A stretch of DNA of 24,603 nucleotides from UPXZ01 sp047974405 (lineage in GTDB: Bacteria > Bacteroidota > Bacteroidia > Bacteroidales > Paludibacteraceae). The notes beneath the pieces are model-generated. The model had not been told where the DNA came from and searched no databases. It worked only from the letters and a program-made list of their open reading frames with translations. Shown one piece after another: positions 14,160 through 21,820 of this stretch. The stretch spans positions 1 through 24,603 of the forward strand of contig JBKECI010000045.1 of assembly GCA_047974405.1 (NCBI GenBank). The letters are read 5' to 3'. Within the stretch, counting starts at the first letter, position 1. The number at the start of each line of letters is the position of its first letter. A program made the translations under genes and the position numbers.

Positions 14160-14979
14160 ACTTTTTTGGTAATGCGTAAGCCTTGTCTCTTACCCATTTT
14201 GCCCACTCTTTCGGTTTTTTCGATTTGTCGAATGTTTCCCACGGCACAGGTTTACCAATGTATATGCTAAATTGGCTCCCTTGTTGTTTGAATATCTCGG
14301 AAGGCAACATAAGCATCTCGATATTTACTTTTAATCGTAAAAACTCCCGAATGTATTGCAGCAAGTAAAAACGGGGCGAATTTTGTGCTTTGAAATAGAG
14401 TGGAACAACGTCTCTTTTATTTTGAACAGCTTTTTGTATAAAGTTTTTTTGCCATTCTAGGTCTTGCAGTCCATTTTTGCGCATACGCGAAGTGGCTCCT
14501 GCCGGAAACGTTACCAAATGATTGCCCGATAAAAAAAACTGCTCAGCTATTTGCGCATTATTTCTGTTTTGAGCGCCATATTTGTATATGGGCAAAAACA
14601 TAGTTCGCAATGGTTTTAATTCGTTCAAAAATTCGTTGGCATAAAATTTTATCTTGTTTCCGTAAACTTTGCCCAGCACACTTCCTATTGTAACGGCATC
14701 TAATGCTCCCAAAGGGTGGTTGCCGGCAAAAATCATCGGCTTGTCATCGGCTTGAAGATTTTCTTTACCAAACACATTTATCTTTAAATCGAAATATTCA
14801 ACCGTGCGATGCATAAAATCAACATCCTTACTGCCCGCAGCATTTTCTATCACTTTATTCAAATCATCTACATGGGCTATTTTCTTTATCAGTAAAAACA
14901 GGGGTCGGGGTATTTTTTTGTTTGGAAATCGTTCTTTGATTACTTCCTCAAAATCAATGTAAATATTTTGGTTTATCAT
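14146..14979 (-). CDS. PlsC-like lysophospholipid acyltransferase family protein
   Basis: This 277-residue protein of the glycerolipid acyltransferase superfamily has a catalytic motif that reads GNHPLGALD (86-94), His88 and Asp94 separated by five residues rather than the four of classical NHxxxxD PlsC enzymes. The later motif is TFPAGATSR (157-165), where PlsC has an EGTR-like block. Both variants recall the Bacteroidetes hemolysin/ornithine-lipid-type acyltransferase group. It probably transfers an acyl chain to a lysophospholipid or amino-lipid at the inner membrane; the acceptor is unknown. No long transmembrane helix is obvious. It is the first gene of the minus-strand set, overlaps TatD by 14 nt, and diverges from the SDR gene. 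Confidence 0.85.
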   Translation of the reverse strand: MINQNIYIDFEEVIKERFPNKKIPRPLFLLIKKIAHVDDLNKVIENAAGSKDVDFMHRTVEYFDLKINVFGKENLQADDKPMIFAGNHPLGALDAVTIGSVLGKVYGNKIKFYANEFLNELKPLRTMFLPIYKYGAQNRNNAQIAEQFFLSGNHLVTFPAGATSRMRKNGLQDLEWQKNFIQKAVQNKRDVVPLYFKAQNSPRFYLLQYIREFLRLKVNIEMLMLPSEIFKQQGSQFSIYIGKPVPWETFDKSKKPKEWAKWVRDKAYALPKKYEIS

Positions 14980-15004
14980 ATGCTATTGTGCAATTTTCTA
15001 TGTG

Positions 15005-15012
15005 CAAAGTTA
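15005..15012 (-). promoter_or_regulatory. -7 box of the acyltransferase operon
   Basis: TAACTTTG on the minus strand fits TAnnTTTG and lies 25 bases before the acyltransferase ATG. No TTG is found 19-21 bp upstream. It shares the 95-nt divergent gap with the SDR -7 box. Confidence 0.4.
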
Positions 15013-15043
15013 ATATTTATTTTAATTATTGCTTAAAAACGAT

Positions 15044-15051
15044 TAAATTTG
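15044..15051 (+). promoter_or_regulatory. -7 box of the SDR gene
   Basis: TAAATTTG fits TAnnTTTG and ends 23 bases before the preferred ATG at 15075. The upstream TTG is missing at the expected spacing. Its position supports the ATG at 15075 over the upstream ATG at 14988, which would lie before this promoter. Confidence 0.45.
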
Positions 15052-15074
15052 TGTCCGAAATTTCAGATCAATAT

Positions 15075-15791
15075 ATGAAGAAGGCGATAGTTATTGGAGC
15101 AACATCCGGAATTGGGAAAGGGATTGCTCGGGAATTGGTAAAAAACAAGTATTTGGTTGCAATTACAGGAAGGCGTACACATCTTTTGGAACAGTTGGCA
15201 AAAGAAAATCCTGAGCAATACATATATGAGACGATGGACGTAACCCAGACCGATGAAATTGTATCGGTTTTGGAAAAGTTAGAGGCTTTGCTGGGGGGAG
15301 TCGATTTGCTGATAATAAGTTCTGGAATGTTGAAATATAACGTAGATTTGGATTTTAAAATAGAAAAAGCAACTATTGATACCAATATAAAAGGATTTAC
15401 TTGCATAGCAGACTGGGGATTTAATTTTTTCCGCAAGCAGGGTTTTGGGCATTTGGTGGGGATAAGTTCCGTAGCAGGGTTCAGAGGTTGGAGAAACAAT
15501 CCCTCTTACAATGCAAGCAAGTCGTATCAAATCAACTATTTGGAGGGTTTGCGGAGTTTGAGTAACCATTTAAAATTGCCAATTACCGTTACAGATATTC
15601 GCCCCGGATATGTAAATACCGATATGGTGGGCAAGAGTTACGTATTTTGGGTATCTTCGGTCGAAAAGGCGGCCAGGCAAGTTTGTGAAGCTCTGAAAAA
15701 GAAAAAAAGGGTTGTTTACGTTTCGCAGCGTTGGAGGTTGGGAGCGTGGCTGTACAAACGGTTACCCAATAAAATTGTAGAAAACGTATAA
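15075..15791 (+). CDS. Short-chain dehydrogenase/reductase
   Basis: This is a 238-residue classical SDR. The start at ATG 15075 places the cofactor motif GATSGIG at residues 8-14, as usual; an in-frame ATG at 14988 would add a 29-residue tail with no family support. The catalytic set is Ser132 (ISSVAG), Tyr145 and Lys149 (YNASK), with Asn104 as the probable fourth member. TGRR after the second strand suggests a preference for NADP(H). The usual NNAG block is replaced by ISSG. The C-terminal WLYKRLPNKIVENV tail resembles SDRs acting on lipid-like substrates, but the substrate cannot be named. The gene stands alone and diverges from the acyltransferase operon. Confidence 0.92.
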   Translation: MKKAIVIGATSGIGKGIARELVKNKYLVAITGRRTHLLEQLAKENPEQYIYETMDVTQTDEIVSVLEKLEALLGGVDLLIISSGMLKYNVDLDFKIEKATIDTNIKGFTCIADWGFNFFRKQGFGHLVGISSVAGFRGWRNNPSYNASKSYQINYLEGLRSLSNHLKLPITVTDIRPGYVNTDMVGKSYVFWVSSVEKAARQVCEALKKKKRVVYVSQRWRLGAWLYKRLPNKIVENV

Positions 15792-16081
15792 TTTGATAAA
15801 ATAATGCAAAATAGATAGTAATAGAAATTTAGCTATAAGTCATCAGGCAAGGTTTTTATCACTATATTATCGTCTTGAAATATCCTAGTATTAAGATATT
15901 TTTGAGACAAGGTGTCTTCTCTCTCCCGCCGGTTACTAGGTAAATCAAACAAACAAATTATAAAAGTTGAAAAAATTATACCTTAATCGACAGTTCGGTT
16001 TTTGGCTAATAGCATGCTTCCGAATCAAGTAATAATTTCTGATAGTGTATATTCCCAACGTTCGATTTACAAACTGTTTTT
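15792..16081 (+). other. Gene-free region between SDR and Nudix genes
   Basis: No open frame with family support, tRNA or known RNA is seen in this stretch. It contains small possible hairpins (AAATAT ... ATATTT near 15878-15901; GAGACA/TGTCTT near 15904-15918), which could end the SDR transcript but lack a clear stem and T-run. An in-frame extension seen around 16002-16418 is a shadow of the Nudix gene. Confidence 0.5.
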
Positions 16082-16112
16082 TTGTCAATTCATTACACTT
16101 TCATTATCTTTG
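16082..16112 (+). promoter_or_regulatory. Promoter of the Nudix gene
   Basis: TTG (16082-16084, within TTTGTC) and TATCTTTG (16105-16112) are 20 bp apart, a full match to the Bacteroidetes pattern. The -7 box ends 19 bases before the Nudix ATG, giving a short A/T-rich leader. Confidence 0.7.
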
Positions 16113-16131
16113 TTGTTACAAAATATAAATT

Positions 16132-16683
16132 ATGTTATTTCAAGATATTTTCAACTATTGTCCTCGGTGTGGCTCCAAACATTTCGCAACCAACAGCGAA
16201 AAATCGAAACAGTGCAAAGAGTGTCATTTTGTTTTTTACTTAAACCCTTCAGCAGCTTGTGCCGCCTTTATCAGAAACGACAGAGGCGATTTGCTGGTTT
16301 GCAGGCGAGGCAAAGAACCTCAAAAAGGAACATTGGACCTTCCTGGAGGATTTACCGACTACAACGAAACGGTGGAACAGGCTATAGCAAGAGAAATAGA
16401 AGAAGAATTGAGCGGTAAAGTTACAGAAACAAATTATATGTTTTCATTGCCAAACGATTACGTCTATTCCGGAATGAACATTCCTACGATGGATATGTTT
16501 TTTGAGTGTAGATTAGAAGATTATGCCAATTTAAAGCCTGCAGACGACATATCTGAATGTTTTTTTATTCCGATCAAAGAAATAAATCCGGCGTTATTCG
16601 GTTTAAATTCAATACGGGAAGCTGTAGAAAGATTTGTTGACCTGCACGCTTTTGCTGTTGTAGAAGGGGAGTTGTTATGCTAG
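16132..16683 (+). CDS. Zinc-ribbon Nudix hydrolase
   Basis: This 183-residue cytoplasmic protein hydrolyses a nucleoside diphosphate linked to another group, by family. An N-terminal zinc ribbon is formed by Cys10, Cys13, Cys28 and Cys31 (CPRC ... CKEC). The Nudix box runs from Gly73 (GFTDYNETVEQAIAREIEEE): Glu79, then Arg87-Glu88 and the metal-binding Glu91-Glu92. The glycine normally three residues after the last box glutamate pair is Ser94, with a glycine directly following. The zinc ribbon resembles NudC, but the NADH-specific SQPWPFPxS array is absent, so an ADP-ribose, ADP-sugar or similar substrate is as likely. It has its own promoter and precedes the TPR gene by 98 nt. Confidence 0.9.
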   Translation: MLFQDIFNYCPRCGSKHFATNSEKSKQCKECHFVFYLNPSAACAAFIRNDRGDLLVCRRGKEPQKGTLDLPGGFTDYNETVEQAIAREIEEELSGKVTETNYMFSLPNDYVYSGMNIPTMDMFFECRLEDYANLKPADDISECFFIPIKEINPALFGLNSIREAVERFVDLHAFAVVEGELLC

Positions 16684-16781
16684 AATGATTTTTCGTTTCT
16701 TGACAAATACTAACACACAATCGATTCGTAGATAAACACCTATTACAGATATTGAACCAACGATAAAGAAAAACCGTAAAT

Positions 16782-19700
16782 ATGATCAAAAAAATTATTT
16801 TCACCCTGTTACTGAGTATATCCGTAGGGATTTCTTCTGCGCAGCATACACTGGCTTTTACCAACCCCGACAAACTTTTTCATGACGGACAGGAGTTGTA
16901 TGAACAGCGAAAATTTGCAGCCTCTTACCGTTATTTCGAAAAATATCTCGATCAGGCACAGCCCGTCAACGCCGGTATGATTTTGCAAAGCAAGTATTAT
17001 TTGGCTGCCAACGGATACGAATTGCGCAGACAGGATGCCGAAAAACAACTCGAAACCTATTTGGAAATCTATCCGCATACCCCATATTACGATAGAGTAA
17101 GATATATGCTGGGGATGCTTGAGTATGAAAAAAAACACTACGATAAAGCTCTTAACCAGTTTCGTGTAGTGGACGATACCCATTTGGATAAGGCGGAACA
17201 AGAAGATTTTCTTTTTTGCCGCGGGTATGCCAATTTGGAAACAGGAAAAAATATCCAAGCGCTGGAAATATTCAAAACACTGAAAAAAATGGAGACAGGA
17301 AATCGTCCTAAAGCACTATATTACACAGGATATGCCGAATATAAACTGGGAAATTACGATGCTGCCTTGCCCGATTTACTATCTATAGAAACCCATCCAG
17401 ACTTTGAAGACGCCGCCCCTTATTATATAGCCCAAATATACTATGCAAAGGGTAATTACGAAGAAACGGAAAAGAGAGCGGAAAAACTATTCCAAAACTA
17501 TCCCAATAATCCCAATAATGGAGAACTCTACCGCTTGCTGGGCGAAAAAGCATTTGAAAACTCGAATTACGAAAAAGCAGTTACGTATTTAAGCAATTAT
17601 GAGAAAATTTCTCAAGATATATTGCGAAACGACAAATATTACCTAGGCGTTGCCTTGTTAAAAACCAATCGCCCGCAAGATGCCATTAAATACTTGGCGG
17701 ACGCCACTTCTGAAAAAGACGAATTGAGCGAAAATGCCTATCTGCAATTGGGAAACGCCTATGTGAAAACAGGAAATTTGACCAATGCACGATTGGTATA
17801 CGAATCGGCGCTGCAAACAAATTTTAACCCACAGGTGCGCGAAGAGGCTCTGTACAACTATGCCCTCACTACATACGAAACCACCACTGCTTTTGGCGAA
17901 TCTATCAAAGCATTTGAACAATTTTTGAGCGAATTTCCAAAATCCAAATATACCGAACAGGCATACGATTATCTGGCAACCGTATATTTGACTTCAAAAA
18001 ATTACGAGGAAGCTTACAAATCCATCTCCAAAATAGATAATTTAACCCCAAAACTAAAAGATACAAAACAATACATCGAATATCAATTGGGCACAGGAGC
18101 CTTTACCGCAGGAAATTACAGAAAGGCAATCGAATACTTTACTCAAGCGCAGCAAACATCGCCGCAAGGGAAATATCTGGCAGATGTTTACTATTGGCGG
18201 GCAGAAAGCAACTATCGGTTGAAAGATTATTCAACAGCCGTTTCGGATTTACGAAAATTCTTTTCCCAACCCCAAATCACAGCCAACGTAAACTACACTC
18301 AAGGACTGTATGCTTTGGGGTACGCCTATTTTTCACAAAAAGAGTATAATGAATCATTAAACTGGTTTTTAAAATACACAGGTGTAGAAAAAAACAAAAA
18401 ATCATCTGCATATGCCGATGCCTTAAACAGGATTGGCGACGGATATTTCAACCAGCGCAACTTTGCCCAAGCCAATGAATATTACGAAAAAGCGGCGGAA
18501 GTATCTCCATCAAGCGGCGATTACGGACTCTTCCAGTCGGCTTACACGGCAGGACTGCAAAAAAACTATCAATTAAAAATAGATAAACTCAATCTTCTGA
18601 TAGAAAAATTTCCCCGTTCGGATTACGGAGACGATGCTTTGTATGAAATGGCACGGGCATACCTGATGCTACAAAACAACTCCAAAACAGTAGAAACTTA
18701 CAATAAGCTGATAACCGAATACCCCAACAGCACTCTGGCATCCAAAGCAATGCTGGAGAAAGGGATGATATATTTGAATGAAAACAATACCGACAAAGCC
18801 ATTGCCGAGTTCAAAAATGTAATAATCACTTATCCCGCTAGTGAAGAGGCTAATACAGCACTCGAAAGTTTGGAAACGATATACGTAGACAATGGTAATG
18901 TGCAGGAGTATATTGCTTACATCAAATCCATCGGTCTGGAAATGAACGATGCCGCAATCAACAGACAAGATTCCATTACATTTGCTGCCGCCGAAAAACA
19001 ATACATTGGTGGCGATTGGGAAAAAGCAATAAATAGTCTCAACTCTTACGTTGAAAATTTTTGTTCCAAAGGGAAATTTTGCAATACAGCGCAATACTAT
19101 CTGGCAGACAGCTATTATCGTAACAATCGGAAATCGGAAGCATTAATTGCCTACTCAAAAATAATCAATACCCAATCTGGAAACCCTTATATGGAAGAGG
19201 CTTCACTCAGAGCTGCCGAAATTGCATTTGACCAAAAAAATTACACCGCTGCAATGGACTATTTCAAAAAGTTGGAAATACACGCCCAAACTTCCGAAAA
19301 CAAAAACATAGCACGTCTGGGAGTACTCCGAACCAGTTATTTTCTCAACAACGACCCGCAAACCATTGCCATAGCAGGAGAAATTATTGCTGACAAGCAA
19401 TCTACCGCCACTATGCATGCCGAAGCGTTGCTAAACCGCGCCAAGGCGTACGGTAGGCAAAATAATCCCAATGCCGCTTTGAAAGACCTTCAACAAATGA
19501 AAATAGATACGCGCACCTCTATTGGCGCAGAAGCCAAATACCTGACAGCCGAAACACTTTTCAAACTAAACCGGCTCAACGAAGCCGAAACGGAAGTGCT
19601 TGATTTCGCGAAGAAAAATACTCCATACCAATATTGGTTGGCTCGAAGTTTCATCGTACTGTCGGATGTGTATTTGCTTAAAGGCGATAGATTTCAAGCA

Positions 19701-19802
19701 AAGCAATATCTGCTCAGCCTACAAAAAAACTATACTATGAAAGACGATATACAGCCAATGATAACATTGAGATTGAATACTTTGACAGATATTCAGAAAT
19801 AA
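16782..19802 (+). CDS. Large periplasmic TPR-repeat protein
   Basis: This 1006-residue exported protein has a signal peptide (MIKKIIFTLLLSISVGISSA) followed by tetratricopeptide repeats over almost its whole length, about 34 residues each (recurring ALNQF, GNYDAALPDL, GNYRKAIEYF, KNYTAAMDYF). Some units resemble the outer-membrane-lipoprotein type TPR (YPNSTLASKAMLEKG). No lipobox cysteine is visible, so it is probably soluble in the periplasm or held by a partner. TPR proteins act as scaffolds. Its neighbour downstream is an outer-membrane beta-barrel, with a gap of 22 or 70 nt depending on the start, so the pair probably forms one envelope complex. A specific function is not recognised. Confidence 0.88.
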   Translation: MIKKIIFTLLLSISVGISSAQHTLAFTNPDKLFHDGQELYEQRKFAASYRYFEKYLDQAQPVNAGMILQSKYYLAANGYELRRQDAEKQLETYLEIYPHTPYYDRVRYMLGMLEYEKKHYDKALNQFRVVDDTHLDKAEQEDFLFCRGYANLETGKNIQALEIFKTLKKMETGNRPKALYYTGYAEYKLGNYDAALPDLLSIETHPDFEDAAPYYIAQIYYAKGNYEETEKRAEKLFQNYPNNPNNGELYRLLGEKAFENSNYEKAVTYLSNYEKISQDILRNDKYYLGVALLKTNRPQDAIKYLADATSEKDELSENAYLQLGNAYVKTGNLTNARLVYESALQTNFNPQVREEALYNYALTTYETTTAFGESIKAFEQFLSEFPKSKYTEQAYDYLATVYLTSKNYEEAYKSISKIDNLTPKLKDTKQYIEYQLGTGAFTAGNYRKAIEYFTQAQQTSPQGKYLADVYYWRAESNYRLKDYSTAVSDLRKFFSQPQITANVNYTQGLYALGYAYFSQKEYNESLNWFLKYTGVEKNKKSSAYADALNRIGDGYFNQRNFAQANEYYEKAAEVSPSSGDYGLFQSAYTAGLQKNYQLKIDKLNLLIEKFPRSDYGDDALYEMARAYLMLQNNSKTVETYNKLITEYPNSTLASKAMLEKGMIYLNENNTDKAIAEFKNVIITYPASEEANTALESLETIYVDNGNVQEYIAYIKSIGLEMNDAAINRQDSITFAAAEKQYIGGDWEKAINSLNSYVENFCSKGKFCNTAQYYLADSYYRNNRKSEALIAYSKIINTQSGNPYMEEASLRAAEIAFDQKNYTAAMDYFKKLEIHAQTSENKNIARLGVLRTSYFLNNDPQTIAIAGEIIADKQSTATMHAEALLNRAKAYGRQNNPNAALKDLQQMKIDTRTSIGAEAKYLTAETLFKLNRLNEAETEVLDFAKKNTPYQYWLARSFIVLSDVYLLKGDRFQAKQYLLSLQKNYTMKDDIQPMITLRLNTLTDIQK

Positions 19803-19872
19803 CGATAAAAGACAGCAAAATCATATGTCGATAAATACGCCAAGTACAACAAACAAAACGCATACAAACAAA

Positions 19873-21618
19873 ATGAGATATAAAATTCTAACCGCAGGAA
19901 TCGTTGTTTTTGCATCGGTATCGTTTGCCCAATCGCAACGAGATACTACCTCCGTCAATCGCAGCGTTATGGTCGAACGCGATTTTCAGCCGGTTATTCA
20001 AGATGCCGGAAAAATCATTTCGCTGCCCAAAGAGATAGAACCGGTGGTGGAAAAAACAAATCCAAGTTACGCCGATTTTACCACCCCCATAGATTTCAAC
20101 GACACACTTTCGATGCTAATGCCCGAAAAATTGCAACACAAACCATACGATGTAAAAAGCGGTTTTCTACGATTGGGTATAGGCTATCCGCTCAATACAA
20201 TAGCAGATTTGATGTATCCTGTTCTAAAAAACGAAAATAACATGTTAGATCTGTCATTGCACCATTTGGGCGCTTTTGGAGACAAAAACCACAGCAAAAC
20301 ATCGCTAAAGTTGCAATACGATCATTTGTTTGACAACTTTGGCATTTATGCCGGAATAGGCGGCATGCACGAGCACTACAACTATTACGGACGATGGTTC
20401 GGAATCAACCGCCCGTTCATCTTATCGGAAATCGCCTCCCAATATGGCTCATCGGTATATAGGATGCCAAACGGTTCCGACATTTCACTCTACAATATTT
20501 CAGCGTTCCCGCTAAACGAAACCAATTGGAGAATCAATACAAACGTAGGAGTCAAATCGTTACCTGCGACAGACGGATTGGAATATAAAGCCGAGTTGCA
20601 ATACAATGTTTTTAAAGCTGTGAAGGTACCCGTGAACGAAAATCACCTGCGGCTGAAAGGAGCAGTTGAAGTTCCGTTTGACGACAACCGGTTGGGAATG
20701 AAATTGGAAATAAACAATATGAACTATTCTGCCGACGATACTGCGGCATTTCGCTTCCCCGATTCTTATTCCGTAATCAAATTCAATCCCTACTTCAAAA
20801 TGATAGGCTATACCGGTTTCATCAAACTAGGGGTTAAAACGGGAATTGCCTCGAATCACGGACAAGTATTTACCCCCTCGCCCGATGTGGAGGCACAATG
20901 GAATGCCATCCATGACTACCTGGCAATATACGGAGGAGTTACAGGCGATCTGCAATTAAGCACATTGGACTATACATACAATCAAAATCGTTATTTACAC
21001 TCACCCCTTCGACTGAACGATGTTTACACCCCCATAGACGCCTACGGTGGTATTAAATTCAAACCGGCTTACAACTTTCTGTTTGATATCTTTGGTAGCT
21101 ATAAAATTATTGATAGGCAGTATTTTTTCATCAATAGAGAATTTATAAGCCAAACAGCTCCCGAAGACAATTTGGCAAAAATATATCAAAATCGTTTCGA
21201 TGTGGTTTATGCCGATGCCAACCATGCAACAGCAGGCTTGCGCGCCGATTATAACTACAAAAAGCAAGTACATGTTTACCTGAAAGGAGCTTACCATTAT
21301 TGGGATGTATCGGAGCAGCAATACGCATGGCAAATGCCCGAATTCGACATAGACTTTGGAGCCAACGTACAAATTATGAATAATACAAATATTTTCACGC
21401 AAATATTTTTTCAAGATGGAAAATATGCCAAATTGGGAGATAGAGCTGTGAAAATGACACCTACTTTGGATATAAATATTGGGGCATCGTATATCTATAA
21501 TGATAGACTGTCGCTTTTTATAAAACTCAACAACCTACTGAACAAACATTACGATATCTATTATGGCTACGAAGTGCAAGGAATCAATGCGACAATAGGT
21601 GCGACGGTTTCGTTTTAA
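19873..21618 (+). CDS. Outer-membrane beta-barrel protein (TonB-receptor-like, plugless)
   Basis: The product is about 581 residues from ATG 19873, chosen because it starts the signal peptide MRYKILTAGIVVFASVSFAQ. An in-frame ATG at 19825 would put 16 polar residues in front of it. A short periplasmic segment contains VERDFQPVIQDAGKIISLP. After that come alternating aromatic-rich strands to the end, including a late segment of TonB-receptor style (LSLFIKLNNLLNKHYDIYYG) and a C-terminal phenylalanine (GATVSF), the usual signal for barrel insertion. A TonB plug and carboxypeptidase-like domain are not seen. Ligand and role are unknown. It follows the TPR gene and is probably co-transcribed with it. 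Confidence 0.8.
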   Translation: MRYKILTAGIVVFASVSFAQSQRDTTSVNRSVMVERDFQPVIQDAGKIISLPKEIEPVVEKTNPSYADFTTPIDFNDTLSMLMPEKLQHKPYDVKSGFLRLGIGYPLNTIADLMYPVLKNENNMLDLSLHHLGAFGDKNHSKTSLKLQYDHLFDNFGIYAGIGGMHEHYNYYGRWFGINRPFILSEIASQYGSSVYRMPNGSDISLYNISAFPLNETNWRINTNVGVKSLPATDGLEYKAELQYNVFKAVKVPVNENHLRLKGAVEVPFDDNRLGMKLEINNMNYSADDTAAFRFPDSYSVIKFNPYFKMIGYTGFIKLGVKTGIASNHGQVFTPSPDVEAQWNAIHDYLAIYGGVTGDLQLSTLDYTYNQNRYLHSPLRLNDVYTPIDAYGGIKFKPAYNFLFDIFGSYKIIDRQYFFINREFISQTAPEDNLAKIYQNRFDVVYADANHATAGLRADYNYKKQVHVYLKGAYHYWDVSEQQYAWQMPEFDIDFGANVQIMNNTNIFTQIFFQDGKYAKLGDRAVKMTPTLDINIGASYIYNDRLSLFIKLNNLLNKHYDIYYGYEVQGINATIGATVSF

Positions 21619-21729
21619 TTAAATATCCAGGCTTTAAAATAGACTCAAGCATAAAGTGTACATTAAAAAAATACTTGTCTGCATTTTGTCATTCATAGTC
21701 TCAATCGGTTTACGAACAAATACAACATA

Positions 21730-21780
21730 CGTTTGTTTTAGATATGGAGCAATACAACCGCTCCATATCTAAAACAAACG
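21730..21780 (+). repeat. Perfect 21-bp inverted repeat upstream of aconitase
   Basis: The arms at 21730-21750 and 21760-21780 are exact complements (left arm begins CGTTTGTTTTAGATATGGAG), separated by a nine-base loop, AATACAACC. The repeat ends 40 bases before the aconitase ATG. TACGTTTG, a possible -7 box, sits at 21728-21735 inside the left arm. A short T-run (21784-21790) follows after three bases, so it may be a terminator of the TPR/barrel operon, an operator, or an RNA hairpin. Confidence 0.85.
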
Positions 21781-21820
21781 ATTACTTTTTTCAAATTCTA
21801 ATTTGTAATAATTAAAATAT

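Noticed and set aside
16002..16418. Plus-strand open frame of 138 residues before and across the Nudix gene
   Set aside because: It overlaps the Nudix gene in another frame, begins upstream of the Nudix promoter and shows no family features.
21730..21780. Iron-responsive element before aconitase
   Set aside because: The loop lacks CAGUGN and the stem has no bulged C; only the general possibility of regulation is kept.
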